Source of the DNA: Chloracidobacterium sp.
GTDB taxonomy: Bacteria > Acidobacteriota > Blastocatellia > Pyrinomonadales > Pyrinomonadaceae
Direction of reading: 5' to 3'
NCBI GenBank assembly: GCA_016716365.1
Contig: JADJWM010000018.1
Coordinates: forward strand, 868,001 to 932,000
Length of the DNA stretch: 64,000 nucleotides
In this document: positions 23,158 to 32,721 of the stretch, in pieces
Position numbering within the stretch: position 1 is the first letter of the stretch
Layout of the letters: each line of letters opens with the position of its first letter
The notes under the pieces: model-generated
Database searches by the model: none
Seen by the model: the letters and a program-made list of their open reading frames with translations, nothing else
Told to the model about the DNA's origin: nothing
Translations under genes and position numbers: made by a program

Positions 23158-24369
23158 ATGAAAAAGCACATCGTCTGCATCGCGAGCGAGCACAAGGGCA
23201 ATGAGTTTCTCGATGAGGCGCAGAATGCCGGCTGGCACGTCACGCTGGTGACGAGAAAAAAGCTTCTAGATGAGGCGTGGCAGTGGACCGCGCTGAACGA
23301 CGTGAAGACGGTTGAAGACGATGCTACGCCTGAAGATTACGTCCGTGCGATAACCAACATCGCGGGTTCCCGAATGATCGACCGCGTCGTCGGCCTGGAC
23401 GAATTCGACGTCTTGACGGCCGCTCGGACACGTGAGCACCTTCAGATGGGCGGGATGACCAGCTCGCATGCGCTTAGGTTCCGCGACAAGCTGTCGATGA
23501 GGACCATAGCCGACGCGGCCGGGATACCGTGCCCGGAGTTCACCGGCGTCTTTAACAAGCAGGCGGTCGACGATTATCTGGAGCGGGTGCCGCCTCCCTA
23601 CATCGTAAAACCCAGATACGAGGTGTCGGCGTTCGGGATCCGCAAGTGCGAATCGAAGGAGCAGGTCTGGTCGGTGCTGAACGACCTGGACAATCGAAAT
23701 AATTGGCGGGACCATCCGTCCCAATTCGTCCTGGAACAATTTATTAGCGGAAATGTCTACCACGTCGATTCGGTTGTTGAGAACGGCAAGGTAATGGCGT
23801 GCGGCGTGAGCAAATACGGTACACCGCCCTTCAGCGTTACACATTTCGGCGGCGTGTTTACGACGTCGATCGTGCCGTACCGGTCACGCGAACGAAAGGA
23901 ACTCGAGAAGCTGAACCAGATACTTCTTGACGCGTTCAAGTATGACCGCGGTGTCTCGCACGCCGAATTTCTGCAAAGCGCCGAAGACGGTGAGTTTTAC
24001 CTGTTGGAGGTCGCTTGCCGTGTCGGCGGGGCGTACATCGCCAACGTTTTAGAGCATGCCTGCAACCTAAATCTGTGGCGGGAGTGGGCCAAGCTGGAAA
24101 CAGCGACCGACGAACATCCATACCAGCTGCCTAAACTGCGGAAAGAATTTGCAGGGATCGCGCTTGCCCTCGCGAATACCGACCAACCGGACACTTCGCA
24201 TTACGACGACCCGGAGATAGTTTACCGGGTAACGAAACCGAAGCATGTCGGGTTGATCATCCACTCGAAGAAACAAAAGCGCCTCGATCAGCTTATCGCC
24301 GCATATTCCGAACGGATCACCCAGGACTTCCTTGCCGTCGCCCCGGCTAAAGAACGCTACGACGATTGA
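23158..24369 (+). CDS. ATP-grasp domain protein
   Basis: A 403-residue ATP-grasp ligase-like protein (carboxylate-amine/thiol ligase superfamily), with a Rossmann-type N-domain (KHIVCIASEHKG). The ATP-grasp core includes LRFRDKLSMRTIADAAGIPCPEF, PPPYIVKPRYEVSAFGIRKC (lid Lys) and FVLEQFISGNVYHVDSVV. The catalytic metal loop is EFYLLEVACRVGG. The substrate is unknown; relatives join amino acids to peptides or modify small metabolites. The frame extends to GTG 23068, but ATG 23158 fits the fold. It is not obviously clustered with a biosynthetic partner. Confidence 0.88.
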   Translation: MKKHIVCIASEHKGNEFLDEAQNAGWHVTLVTRKKLLDEAWQWTALNDVKTVEDDATPEDYVRAITNIAGSRMIDRVVGLDEFDVLTAARTREHLQMGGMTSSHALRFRDKLSMRTIADAAGIPCPEFTGVFNKQAVDDYLERVPPPYIVKPRYEVSAFGIRKCESKEQVWSVLNDLDNRNNWRDHPSQFVLEQFISGNVYHVDSVVENGKVMACGVSKYGTPPFSVTHFGGVFTTSIVPYRSRERKELEKLNQILLDAFKYDRGVSHAEFLQSAEDGEFYLLEVACRVGGAYIANVLEHACNLNLWREWAKLETATDEHPYQLPKLRKEFAGIALALANTDQPDTSHYDDPEIVYRVTKPKHVGLIIHSKKQKRLDQLIAAYSERITQDFLAVAPAKERYDD

Positions 24370-24495
24370 GATCGTTTCACCGATCCAACCCGAATGTCCC
24401 ATTGCCGTCCCCTGAAGCCGATGGCAATTTGAAGGCCGGATCTTCTTCTTATCCTCTTTTCTTTTTCCGGCCGAATCGCTATCCTCAAACTTTTT

Positions 24496-25719
24496 ATGAC
24501 GCCTCGAATTTCGAACAAAGTAAGCGGGCCCGATGTGCTGGACCACAGCCTTGACGGGCATTTCGCCGAGCTTCTCAGATTCGAATCGACGCGCGAATTC
24601 GAGGAGTCGCCCCTGCACTCGAAGGTTCGTGAAGAGGCGGAGAGAATATTGAACGTCGTCGTGGCCGAGGATTTTTCTGAGGCTGAGGCCAGACGCGACA
24701 ACGTACGGATGGAGGGTCGGGACATCTCGGCCCTGGCCTGGAACGTTGAACGGGGCACCGTTTTTGACGGGATCGTGGGCGCCCTTCGCGAACATGAGGG
24801 CCTGAACCAAAAGGACGTTTTGCTTCTTAGCGAACTCGATCACGGCATGGCCCGGAGCGGCAACCGGTTTGTCGCCCGGGACCTGGCGGAGCGGCTAGGC
24901 TTAAACTACGCATTCGCGCCCGTTTACATTGCCCTGCAAAAGGGAAGCGGTGTTGAGGCGGCTGTGGACGGGGAGAACACGAGGTCGATCCACGGCCTGG
25001 CGATGTTCTCGAAGTGGACGATGCGAAACGTGCATGCGGTCCCGCTTCCGAACGGCAAGGACAAGATGTGGGGCAAGGAAAAACGGCTCGGCTGGCTTCG
25101 GGCGTTGATCGCCGACATCGAGCATCCGGTGGCAGCGTTTCGGGCCGTTACCGTCCATTTGGATGCACACTGCTCAAGGGAGCATCGACGGCGTCAAATG
25201 CAGATAATTCTCGACCACCTTGAAACGCTCGACCCGCTTCCGACGCTGATCGGGGGCGACTGGAACACGACGACGTTCAATTCCCAGAACTCGACCCGGG
25301 CGATCATGGGCTACTGGCGGCGAGTGTTCATGGGCCCGAAGAACGTCGCCCGGAACCACCTTCCGCATCCGGAACGTTATTTCGAGCGGCCGTTGTTTCG
25401 AATGCTCGAGAACCGCGGTTACAGCTTTCGCGACCTGAACGAGATCGGGACCGGGACGCTGCACTATCACGTAGAGAGTATCGAGAAGAACACGAACCTT
25501 CGCGACTGGGTGCCCGAATGGTGTTTTCCCTTCATCTTCTGGGCGGCAAACCGTGTCGGCGGAAGTGTTTCGGGACGGCTCGATTGGTTTGCGGGCCGCG
25601 GGATCGAGCCGGCGGGCCCGTCCGCCGCACGGACCATCGGCGGCTTGAAGGACGAGAACGGGACGCCTCTCTCCGACCACGATGCGATCGCTTTGGACTT
25701 TCGCGTTTCAGAAGCTTAG
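24496..25719 (+). CDS. Endonuclease/exonuclease/phosphatase-family protein
   Basis: A 407-residue EEP-fold phosphoesterase. Motifs in order are ALAWNVERG, LSELDHG (metal Glu), AVTVHLDAHCS (catalytic His), LIGGDWNTTTFNS (Asp-Asn), SGRLDWFAGRG, and the terminal PLSDHDAIALDF (SDH metal/base). An 85-residue helical N-extension precedes the domain and no signal peptide is evident. Substrate unknown; family members hydrolyse phosphodiesters of nucleic acids, lipids or inositol phosphates. Confidence 0.88.
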   Translation: MTPRISNKVSGPDVLDHSLDGHFAELLRFESTREFEESPLHSKVREEAERILNVVVAEDFSEAEARRDNVRMEGRDISALAWNVERGTVFDGIVGALREHEGLNQKDVLLLSELDHGMARSGNRFVARDLAERLGLNYAFAPVYIALQKGSGVEAAVDGENTRSIHGLAMFSKWTMRNVHAVPLPNGKDKMWGKEKRLGWLRALIADIEHPVAAFRAVTVHLDAHCSREHRRRQMQIILDHLETLDPLPTLIGGDWNTTTFNSQNSTRAIMGYWRRVFMGPKNVARNHLPHPERYFERPLFRMLENRGYSFRDLNEIGTGTLHYHVESIEKNTNLRDWVPEWCFPFIFWAANRVGGSVSGRLDWFAGRGIEPAGPSAARTIGGLKDENGTPLSDHDAIALDFRVSEA

Positions 25720-25742
25720 ACTCGACATTTCGGAGATAAATA

Positions 25743-25994
25743 ATGGAAGTTTCATTTTCGCAGACGTTAAGTTTCAATGCCGAGACATTCGATTTCGAAC
25801 CGGTCGCCAATGAGAACGGCAACGCCACGATCATCAAATTCGCTGTCGATGAAAAGAAGGTCAGCCCCGGAGACACGGTCGTCGTGATATCGGGCGAAGA
25901 GATCCATTTTCATGGGATGATCGGAAAGATCGAGGGCGGCTTTGCCTACGCGTCGGACCCGAAAGGTTCGCTGCTTCCGGCAGGGGTACAATAA
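25743..25994 (+). CDS. Small hypothetical beta-rich protein
   Basis: An 83-residue protein with alternating hydrophobic beta strands (ATIIKFAVDEKK, DTVVVISGEEIHFHGMIGKIEGGFAYA) and no known domain. It begins 23 bp after the EEP gene stop on the same strand, with GGAG 11 nt before its start codon, so it is probably its operon partner. The clean codon use supports a real gene; function unknown. Confidence 0.6.
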   Translation: MEVSFSQTLSFNAETFDFEPVANENGNATIIKFAVDEKKVSPGDTVVVISGEEIHFHGMIGKIEGGFAYASDPKGSLLPAGVQ

Positions 25995-26008
25995 AGTTTC
26001 GCGTTCGG

Positions 26009-26063
26009 AGTTTCTGGTTCCGAGTTTCCAAATTCTTAGACTTGAAACTTGGAACCTGAAACT
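26009..26063. repeat. 20-bp inverted repeat upstream of tRNA-Ala
   Basis: The arms 26009-26028 and 26044-26063 are complementary at 18 of 20 positions (AGTTTC-GGTTCC-AGTTTC pattern), around a 15-nt centre. Each arm internally repeats AGTTTC. It may terminate or stabilise the preceding transcript, or be a dispersed repeat; no T-run follows. Confidence 0.65.
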
Positions 26064-26081
26064 TTAGACTTTGCGTTGACC

Positions 26082-26157
26082 GGGGATGTAGCTCAGCTGG
26101 GAGAGCGCGGCGTTCGCAATGCCGAGGTCAGGGGTTCGATCCCCCTCATCTCCACCA
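26082..26157 (+). tRNA. tRNA-Ala (anticodon CGC)
   Basis: A 76-nt cloverleaf. The acceptor is GGGGATG/CATCTCC with discriminator A and encoded CCA. The D-arm is GCTC-AGCTGGGA-GAGC, and the anticodon stem CGGCG/TGCCG has loop TTCGCAA (anticodon CGC at 26115-26117, reading GCG). The T-arm GGGGTTCGATCCCC is preceded by the short variable region. Ala identity is supported by the anticodon. A terminator follows 15 bp later. Confidence 0.96.
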
Positions 26158-26171
26158 ATTTTGCCGACACG

Positions 26172-26203
26172 AAAGCGGGCTCGAGGCCCGCTTTGACTTT
26201 TTC
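26172..26203 (+). terminator. Intrinsic terminator after tRNA-Ala
   Basis: A perfect 9-bp stem AAAGCGGGC/GCCCGCTTT around TCGAG, followed by GACTTTTTTC. It ends the tRNA transcript. Confidence 0.9.
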
Positions 26204-26257
26204 AAAACGCAAGGAACCGGACAGTTTCCGCTGATGCCTAGTCGAACGACCGTCTCT

Positions 26258-26470
26258 TTATTCCAAATAGCCGTACATGCTGCCTTCGAAAAGGCCGGGG
26301 CGGTCTTTTTCGTACTTTAATAGAAACTCGCGGACGGCCTCTTCGGTACCGACAAAGATCTGGTTCGCTCCCTTGAAAACGCGAAACGCCTTTTCACGTT
26401 CGGGGATGATCAGGGTCTCGATCGTCAGCCCGAATTCTTCCGCCATCTCAATTATTCTTGACTTGTTCAT
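26258..26470 (-). CDS. Small hypothetical protein
   Basis: A 70-residue soluble protein, beginning MNKSRIIEMAEEFGL and ending in KYEKDRPGLFEGSMYGYLE, with alternating beta and helical segments (AFRVFKGANQIFVGTEEAVREFLL). No family recognised. The regular amphipathic pattern and the free-standing position between tRNA-Ala and the regulator gene make it credible. Confidence 0.55.
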   Translation of the reverse strand: MNKSRIIEMAEEFGLTIETLIIPEREKAFRVFKGANQIFVGTEEAVREFLLKYEKDRPGLFEGSMYGYLE

Positions 26471-26698
26471 GCTCAGTGTTGATTTGGTTTCGGCTCCAAA
26501 GACTATCAGAAAGCATTGCCACCGGCAAAGAAATGCGGCATGCCGTTAACATCCCTGTCAGATACGCGGCCCGATCCAACGGCGGCGTACCGCACCTTTT
26601 TGCCCGTCCATGCATCTAAGGCTCCTTTCGCCTCATCATAGTTGCAACTGACGGGCTTCGGCTGTCGTATCCTCCTTCGAGCAGTCATTTTTTCGCTG

Positions 26699-28462
26699 AT
26701 GAATTCGTCCGGAAGTACCATTACCCGTGCATACGAATTTGAGGATTTTGTTCTGAGGCCATCGGAACGTCTTCTGTTACGGAACGGCAAGCCCGTGCCG
26801 CTCAAGGCAAAGGTGTTCGAGACTCTCCTGAACCTGGTCCGCAACAGGGACCGCGTTCTAAGCAAGGAAGACCTGATGAGCCTGATCTGGTCGGACAGGT
26901 GTGTCGAAGAGAGCAACTTGTCACAGAACATCTTTGTTCTCCGCCGAACTCTCGGCGAACGTCCTCGCGATCACCGGTTCATCGTCACCCATCCGGGACA
27001 CGGCTACCGGTTTGTCGCGAACGTGCGTGAGATCGAGGCCTCGGACAAGCGGCCGTCAAACGGTGCCGTGGCGTCCGAGCAAAGACGCCGGATCGAATCG
27101 ATCGCGATCCTGCCGCCGGGTTCGTACGAGCCCGGGGCCGAGAATGAAACGCTCGGTTTGGCGCTTGCCGATACGCTGATCACCCAATTGACAGCGCGCG
27201 GGCCGGTTTCGGTCCGGTCCACGGCGGCCGTGATCAAATATATCGGTTCGGGGAAAGAACCATTGATCATCGGCCGCGAGCTTTCGGTGGACGCTATCCT
27301 CAGCGGAACGATCTACAGGATCCGCGGGAATTTGCTTGTAAATCTCCAGCTTTCGGAAGTTTCAACCGGCGAGACCACTTGGGCAAACCGTTTCGAGCTT
27401 CCTGCATCGGAATTCCTGGAACTACAGACTGAGATCGCGGATGAGGTCGTCGAAGCCCTTTCCGCCGAGTTGGCGAGGCCTCCCGACCGGGCCGTCCGAT
27501 CGATGCCGAAGAATCCTGATAACTACCAAAAATACCTGCGCGGCCGGTTTCTATGGGAACGGCGGACGGAGGCTGACATGCTCGAAGGCCTCGCGACCGT
27601 CAAAGAGGTCGTCGAGCTGGAGCCCGAGTTTCCGCTCGGATATATTGGTGTCGCCGACAGTTATCTCCTGCTTGGCGAGTATCTTTTCCTCGCACCGGAT
27701 GAATCGTTCCCGTTCGCCCGCGAGGCAGCCGAGAAAGCCCTCGAACTCGACCCGAACCTGGCCCAAGGACACGCTTCGCTCGCGGAATACTATCATTACT
27801 ACGAGAAGGACCAGGCAAGGGCCGAGGACCACTATCTGCAGGCGAACGAGCTGAACCCGAACTACGCCTCTGCCCGGCACTGGTATGCATGGTCCCTGAT
27901 GAGCTACGAAAGGTTCGATGAGGCGCTCGACCAGATCGAAAGGGCCCAGGCGGCCGAGCCCAACTCGCTTGCACTAAGCACGACCCGCGGACTGCCGTTC
28001 TATTTTCGCCGGGATTACGACCGGGCCATTCGCCAGTTCGAAATGGTGCTCGGGATCCAGCCGAACCTTGCCTATGCACGCTATTACCTCGGTTCGGCCC
28101 TAGTTCACAACGGCGATGCGACCGCGGCGATCCGCGAGTTCGAAACGATCCTCGAGGCTGAGCAGCTTCAGCAAGCGATCGCCCTTCTCGGTTATAGCTA
28201 CGCGGAAGCAGGCATGTACGACAAGGCAAGCGAGCAGCTCAGGCTGCTCGACGACCTGGGGCAAACCAGATATATTTCGCCGTATGTCCGTGCGATCGTT
28301 CATTGCGGGCTCGGCGACATTCTGGATGCCCTCGATCAGCTGGAACTGGCGTGTCAGGAGCATGCCCCGTGGCTGGTTTGGCTAAGGATCGATCCATTCC
28401 TCTCCCGGCTTTGGGGAGAACCGAGGTTCGAGCGTCTGCTCGACCGTCTCTCGCTCAGATGA
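26699..28462 (+). CDS. Winged-helix (OmpR-type) TolB-like/TPR regulator
   Basis: A 587-residue CadC-like architecture common in Acidobacteriota. An N-terminal OmpR/PhoB-type winged helix (YEFEDFVLRPSERLLLRNGKPVPLKAKVFETLLNLV to HPGHGYRFVANV, residues about 10-105) binds DNA. A TolB/FlgO-like segment (RIESIAILPPGS to FRLSEV-type strands, about 125-260) follows. The C-terminus has about seven TPR units, such as EKALELDPNLAQGHASLAEYYHYYEKD. There is no membrane helix, so it is soluble. The start is ATG 26699; the open frame begins 19 codons earlier. It directly precedes the TonB-type receptor gene and may control it, but this is inference. Confidence 0.88.
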   Translation: MNSSGSTITRAYEFEDFVLRPSERLLLRNGKPVPLKAKVFETLLNLVRNRDRVLSKEDLMSLIWSDRCVEESNLSQNIFVLRRTLGERPRDHRFIVTHPGHGYRFVANVREIEASDKRPSNGAVASEQRRRIESIAILPPGSYEPGAENETLGLALADTLITQLTARGPVSVRSTAAVIKYIGSGKEPLIIGRELSVDAILSGTIYRIRGNLLVNLQLSEVSTGETTWANRFELPASEFLELQTEIADEVVEALSAELARPPDRAVRSMPKNPDNYQKYLRGRFLWERRTEADMLEGLATVKEVVELEPEFPLGYIGVADSYLLLGEYLFLAPDESFPFAREAAEKALELDPNLAQGHASLAEYYHYYEKDQARAEDHYLQANELNPNYASARHWYAWSLMSYERFDEALDQIERAQAAEPNSLALSTTRGLPFYFRRDYDRAIRQFEMVLGIQPNLAYARYYLGSALVHNGDATAAIREFETILEAEQLQQAIALLGYSYAEAGMYDKASEQLRLLDDLGQTRYISPYVRAIVHCGLGDILDALDQLELACQEHAPWLVWLRIDPFLSRLWGEPRFERLLDRLSLR

Positions 28463-28581
28463 ACCGACACCGGCCATATTACGGTTATCGAAACGACCTC
28501 CCGATCGAAATCATTTAATCAAATTTAATATCATTTTCCGTGCACGGCGGGGCCGAAGTCTTGAACCCGTTTGGTCCTTGA

Positions 28582-28604
28582 AGCCCTTATTTACAGGGCT
28601 TTTT
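28582..28604 (+). terminator. Intrinsic terminator after the winged-helix/TPR gene
   Basis: The stem AGCCCT (28582-28587) / AGGGCT (28595-28600) with a 7-nt loop and a T5 run separates the regulator from the TonB-type receptor, so the receptor needs its own promoter. Confidence 0.75.
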
Positions 28605-28708
28605 CAATGTTTGGCCGCCGCCGAGGCCGTTGGCACAAGGCTTGAATCAATCGCATTGACCCTTGCCCGACCCTTCGAGGGACCGGGCGATCACAATAAG
28701 GAGTACCT

Positions 28709-31700
28709 ATGCGACATATTTTCACCATCATCTTACTTGTGTCGGTCTTCGCAGCGGCTGCGATGGCGCAAACGACGACAGGACGGCTGGCCGGAACAGT
28801 TTCCGGCCCGGACGGACTGCTGCCGAATGCGACCGTCGTCGTCCGCGACAACAAGACCGGCAAGGAGGTTACCGCGACGACAACCGAAAGCGGTGCCTAT
28901 TTATTCACCCAGCTCGAATTCGGGACCTATACGGTGACGATCACCGCTACCGGTTTCAAGACCCTGGTCGCGAACGACGTCAAAATAGACGTCGGCCGCG
29001 AATACAGCCTTAATTCAACCATGGAATTGGGGAGCCTGGAAGAGAACGTCACCGTGACCGCGGGTGCCGATATCGTCACCGCGACCAGTGCGCAGGTGAG
29101 CAGCACGGTCAGTCCGCAGCAAATACTCTCGCTGCCGCTGATCACGCGCAATCCGCTCGCGTTGACGGCCCTGCAGGCGGGAGTTGCTCCCGCGGCCGCG
29201 AGCCCGTTCCAGAACACCTCGATCAACGGATTGAGGACATCTCTGACCAACATCACGCGGGACGGGATCAATATCCAGGACACGTTCATTCGCTCAAACG
29301 CGACGGACTTTGCCCCCGGTCGTCCGTCGGTCGACGATACCGGCGAATTCACCATCTCGACCTCGAACCAAGAGGCCGACCAGGGCTACGGCGGCGCACA
29401 GATCCGGCTTGTCACCCCTCGCGGGACAAAGGATTTCCACGGAGCCCTGTTCGCTTATAATCGCAATTCCGATTTTGCGGCGAACACGTTTTTTAATAAC
29501 AGGTCAGGCCTGGTCAGGCCGTTCCGCAATCGAAATCAGTTCGGCGGAAAGGTCTCGGGGCCGATGTGGCTTCCGGGCTTCGGCGAAGGGACGCCCTACT
29601 TCCATAAGGACAAGGGCTTCTTTTTCTTCAACTACGAAGGCATCCGCGATCCGCTCTCGGGTCGCTTTAACCGGACCATCCTCACCGATCTTTCGCGTGC
29701 GGGCGGGTTTGCCTTTAACCGGACGGCCGCTGGGGCGCCGAATCAATTCTGCCCGAGCGGAGCGGCGAACAGCGTCTGCACCATACCGAACCTCCTGTCA
29801 TTTGCGGGCGGTGCGGGGCTTTCCGTGCCGGCAGCCATCGACCCTTTGATCCAATCGCGGATCATCGGCCAGCTTCCGACACAGAGCAATTTCACCGGCG
29901 GCGACGGGTTGAATACGGCGGGCTTCACTCTCAACCGACAGCAGAACCAGACCCGCAACACCTACACGATGCGTTTCGACGTCGACCCGACGGAGAAGGA
30001 CAATTTTAACGTGGTTTATAGCTATGTTAATGAGATCAACCTTCGTCCGGACGCCGACGCGAACGGCTTCTCGGCTACGCCGGGCGTCGTCCAGGCCTCC
30101 AAGAACAAGACGTTCGTCGCAGCCTATCGCCGCATATTCGGCCAGTCGTTCGTGAATGAGGTTCGCGGAGGGCTCTTCACAAGCGAGGTGCCGTTCGACA
30201 GGACCGACCCGCTTCCGGACTTCCTCTTTGCCGCGGGAGCAACCGGACTACTGGCCAACACGTTCCAGTCGGGAGCATTCACGGGCGGCTCAGTGAGCAA
30301 TCCGGAGAATACCTTCATGGACCAGGGCCGTAACACGAAAGCGTTCAACCTACAGGACAACGCCGACATGGTCGTGGGGAACCACTCGATCCGTTTCGGC
30401 GGCCAGCTCCAGTACTTTAAGGTGAATTCCTATAATGACGCCGGCGTCGTTCCGCGGGTCGTGCTCAATGCGGGCAACGGCACGCCGGGCTTCACGACGG
30501 CGAACTTCACGTCGATCGGCGGGATAAGTAATGCCCAGCTCACAACGGCCAATAACCTGTTGGCCCTGTACGGCGGGCTCTTCAATGTCGCCACCCAGAC
30601 GTTCAACGTGGCCGACCGGACATCAGGTTTTGCACCGACCGGGACCTTCAACCCGTACAGGTACTCGAACCACTCGCTGTACGTGTCCGACCGCTGGTCC
30701 GCGGCACGCGGGCTGACGATCTCCGCGGGCGTCCGTTATGAATTGTTCCCAGCGATGAAGCTCGCAAGCGGGCTCGCACTTGAGCCGGTCTATTCGGACC
30801 CGGACAACATAATTCCGTCGCTATTGTCGATCAACGGCACCACCGATTTCATCGGCGGCAACGCGGGCGTCGACAAGGCGTATTACAAGACCGACTACGA
30901 CAATTTCGCACCGTCGATCGGCTTTGCCTATACTCCGAATCCCGAGACGTCGTTTGGCCGATTCCTCTTCGGGGCGGAAGGACGAACCGTGATCCGCGGC
31001 GGATACAGCCGTGCCTATGGAAACGATTCGATCGTTACCTCGATCAACAATGCGGCATCGGGAAATCCCGGACTTGCCTCTACGGTTGCCACGCTCGTAA
31101 ATCTGAACGGGCAGGTATCCTCCGGCAGCCCGAGCGTCCCAACGCCGGCATTCACCGCCCCGCCGAGAACGTACTTGTTCAACAACGGAACCAACAATTC
31201 ATTCGGAACGATCTTCGCGATCGACCCAAATATCGAGATCCCGATGATCGAACAGTACAGCTTTGGAGTTCAGCGAGAGTTGATGAATGGGCTTGCTCTC
31301 GAGGTCCGTTATGTCGGCAGCCGCAGCAAGAATCTAGTACGCGGCATCGACATCAACCAGATCAACATTTTCGACAACGGCTTCCTGGCCGATTTCGAAA
31401 GGGCTCGTGCCAACCTTGCATTGACGGGGAACCCGTTCTGCGTTTCGGCCGGCTGTCAGACGCTCCAGATCTTTGTCGACGGAGTTGGCGGCCCGGGAAG
31501 GCTCGGTGTTGCAGCCGGGAATTCCTCGGTCGTTGGCAGGCTGGCAAGGAACGTTTTCATCAACAGTCTTAACAACGGGACACCGGCGGACCTCGCCCTG
31601 TCCTACATCAACAGTGCTCTGAACCTGAACAACCATCCGTCGCACCTGAATCCGGGCGCGGTACCGTTCATCAGTCTGGTACCGAATCCGGCCGGAGGCG

Positions 31701-32542
31701 CCATCGACGTGATGGTCAATCAGGCGAGCTACAACTACAACTCGCTTCAGGTCGAACTGAGGCGTCGATTCTCCAAGGGCCTATATTTCCAGGGAAACTA
31801 CACGTTCAGCAAGAACCTTACGAACGCGATAGGTACCGGACAGACCCTGTTCGAGCCGTACCTGGACAACAACCAGCCGGAGCTTGACCGCCAACGTGCC
31901 GATTTTGACATCCGTCACGTTTTCAACCTAAACGCCATCTACCAGCTGCCGTTCGGCAAAGGGAAGAGCCTTTTGAACTACGGCGGTTTTTCCGACGTTC
32001 TGTTCGGGGGCTGGGAGCTGTCGGGGATCATGCAGTGGACCTCCGGGAGCCCGGTGACGATCGTCGATACACGCGGTACGCTGAATCGAAGCGGAAGGTC
32101 GGGCCGACAGACCGCGGTCACCAGCCTGACGAACGCCCAGATAGCGGGGCTCGGAGGGATCTACGAAGCCAACGGGCGGATCTACTTCATCAACCCCGCT
32201 GTGATCAACGCAACCGGGCGTGCGTCGGAGGGCTTCGGCTCGACGCCGTTTTCCGGCCAGGTGTTTTTCAACACGGCACCCGGACAGACGGGGAACATGG
32301 GACGGGCCATACTGAACTCGCCCAAGTTCTTCAACCTGGATATGGCGCTGATGAAGAACTTCAGGTTCAGCGAAACGACGAGGCTTCAGCTTCGGGCCGA
32401 AGCATTCAACGTCCTGAACAATGTAAACTTCACGCCGCCGACTTCGGGCCAGCTTCAGTCGATAACGAGTACGACCTTTGGTCAGATCACGGGAACGACG
32501 GCAGCCAGGACCCTTCAGTTTGCGGCACGCTTTGAGTTCTAG
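28709..32542 (+). CDS. TonB-dependent receptor-like outer membrane protein (Oar type)
   Basis: A 1277-residue outer membrane protein. A signal peptide ends AMAQ. A carboxypeptidase-regulatory-like beta-sandwich follows (residues about 24-105, GRLAGTVSGPDGLLPNATVVVRDNKTGKE), then a plug-like region with TRNPLALTALQAGVAP. A large beta-barrel ends in the BAM-recognised C-terminal Phe (QFAARFEF). This Oar-like group is expanded in Acidobacteriota and imports large polymer-derived ligands; the substrate is not readable. A good AAGGAG site precedes the ATG. Standing alone between terminators, it has no adjacent SusD or hydrolase partner. Confidence 0.95.
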   Translation: MRHIFTIILLVSVFAAAAMAQTTTGRLAGTVSGPDGLLPNATVVVRDNKTGKEVTATTTESGAYLFTQLEFGTYTVTITATGFKTLVANDVKIDVGREYSLNSTMELGSLEENVTVTAGADIVTATSAQVSSTVSPQQILSLPLITRNPLALTALQAGVAPAAASPFQNTSINGLRTSLTNITRDGINIQDTFIRSNATDFAPGRPSVDDTGEFTISTSNQEADQGYGGAQIRLVTPRGTKDFHGALFAYNRNSDFAANTFFNNRSGLVRPFRNRNQFGGKVSGPMWLPGFGEGTPYFHKDKGFFFFNYEGIRDPLSGRFNRTILTDLSRAGGFAFNRTAAGAPNQFCPSGAANSVCTIPNLLSFAGGAGLSVPAAIDPLIQSRIIGQLPTQSNFTGGDGLNTAGFTLNRQQNQTRNTYTMRFDVDPTEKDNFNVVYSYVNEINLRPDADANGFSATPGVVQASKNKTFVAAYRRIFGQSFVNEVRGGLFTSEVPFDRTDPLPDFLFAAGATGLLANTFQSGAFTGGSVSNPENTFMDQGRNTKAFNLQDNADMVVGNHSIRFGGQLQYFKVNSYNDAGVVPRVVLNAGNGTPGFTTANFTSIGGISNAQLTTANNLLALYGGLFNVATQTFNVADRTSGFAPTGTFNPYRYSNHSLYVSDRWSAARGLTISAGVRYELFPAMKLASGLALEPVYSDPDNIIPSLLSINGTTDFIGGNAGVDKAYYKTDYDNFAPSIGFAYTPNPETSFGRFLFGAEGRTVIRGGYSRAYGNDSIVTSINNAASGNPGLASTVATLVNLNGQVSSGSPSVPTPAFTAPPRTYLFNNGTNNSFGTIFAIDPNIEIPMIEQYSFGVQRELMNGLALEVRYVGSRSKNLVRGIDINQINIFDNGFLADFERARANLALTGNPFCVSAGCQTLQIFVDGVGGPGRLGVAAGNSSVVGRLARNVFINSLNNGTPADLALSYINSALNLNNHPSHLNPGAVPFISLVPNPAGGAIDVMVNQASYNYNSLQVELRRRFSKGLYFQGNYTFSKNLTNAIGTGQTLFEPYLDNNQPELDRQRADFDIRHVFNLNAIYQLPFGKGKSLLNYGGFSDVLFGGWELSGIMQWTSGSPVTIVDTRGTLNRSGRSGRQTAVTSLTNAQIAGLGGIYEANGRIYFINPAVINATGRASEGFGSTPFSGQVFFNTAPGQTGNMGRAILNSPKFFNLDMALMKNFRFSETTRLQLRAEAFNVLNNVNFTPPTSGQLQSITSTTFGQITGTTAARTLQFAARFEF

Positions 32543-32567
32543 CTTTCATTGAGCCAGCAACCTCCAC

Positions 32568-32600
32568 GGGCATCGCAGAATTTCGCGATGCCCTTTTTTT
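32568..32600 (+). terminator. Intrinsic terminator after TonB-dependent receptor gene
   Basis: A perfect 9-bp stem GGGCATCGC/GCGATGCCC with an 8-nt loop and a run of seven Ts, 26 bp past the stop codon. Confidence 0.92.
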
Positions 32601-32663
32601 GTCTTTATGTTGAAGCCTTCGAGGGGCGCAAGGATTTGCGATGTATACAGGGGCTGCCTAAAT

Positions 32664-32697
32664 GGAAAAAAGAAAGGGCCGCCATTTCGGGCGGCCC
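32664..32697 (-). terminator. Intrinsic terminator for the Fis-like/TIR-like operon
   Basis: On the minus strand GGGCCGCC/GGCGGCCC (32690-32697 with 32676-32683) with a 6-nt loop is followed by TTTCTTTTTTCC. It lies 25 bp past the TIR-like gene and is convergent with the receptor terminator. Confidence 0.88.
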
Positions 32698-32721
32698 CAG
32701 AGGAAGGAACAATGGGCGAGA

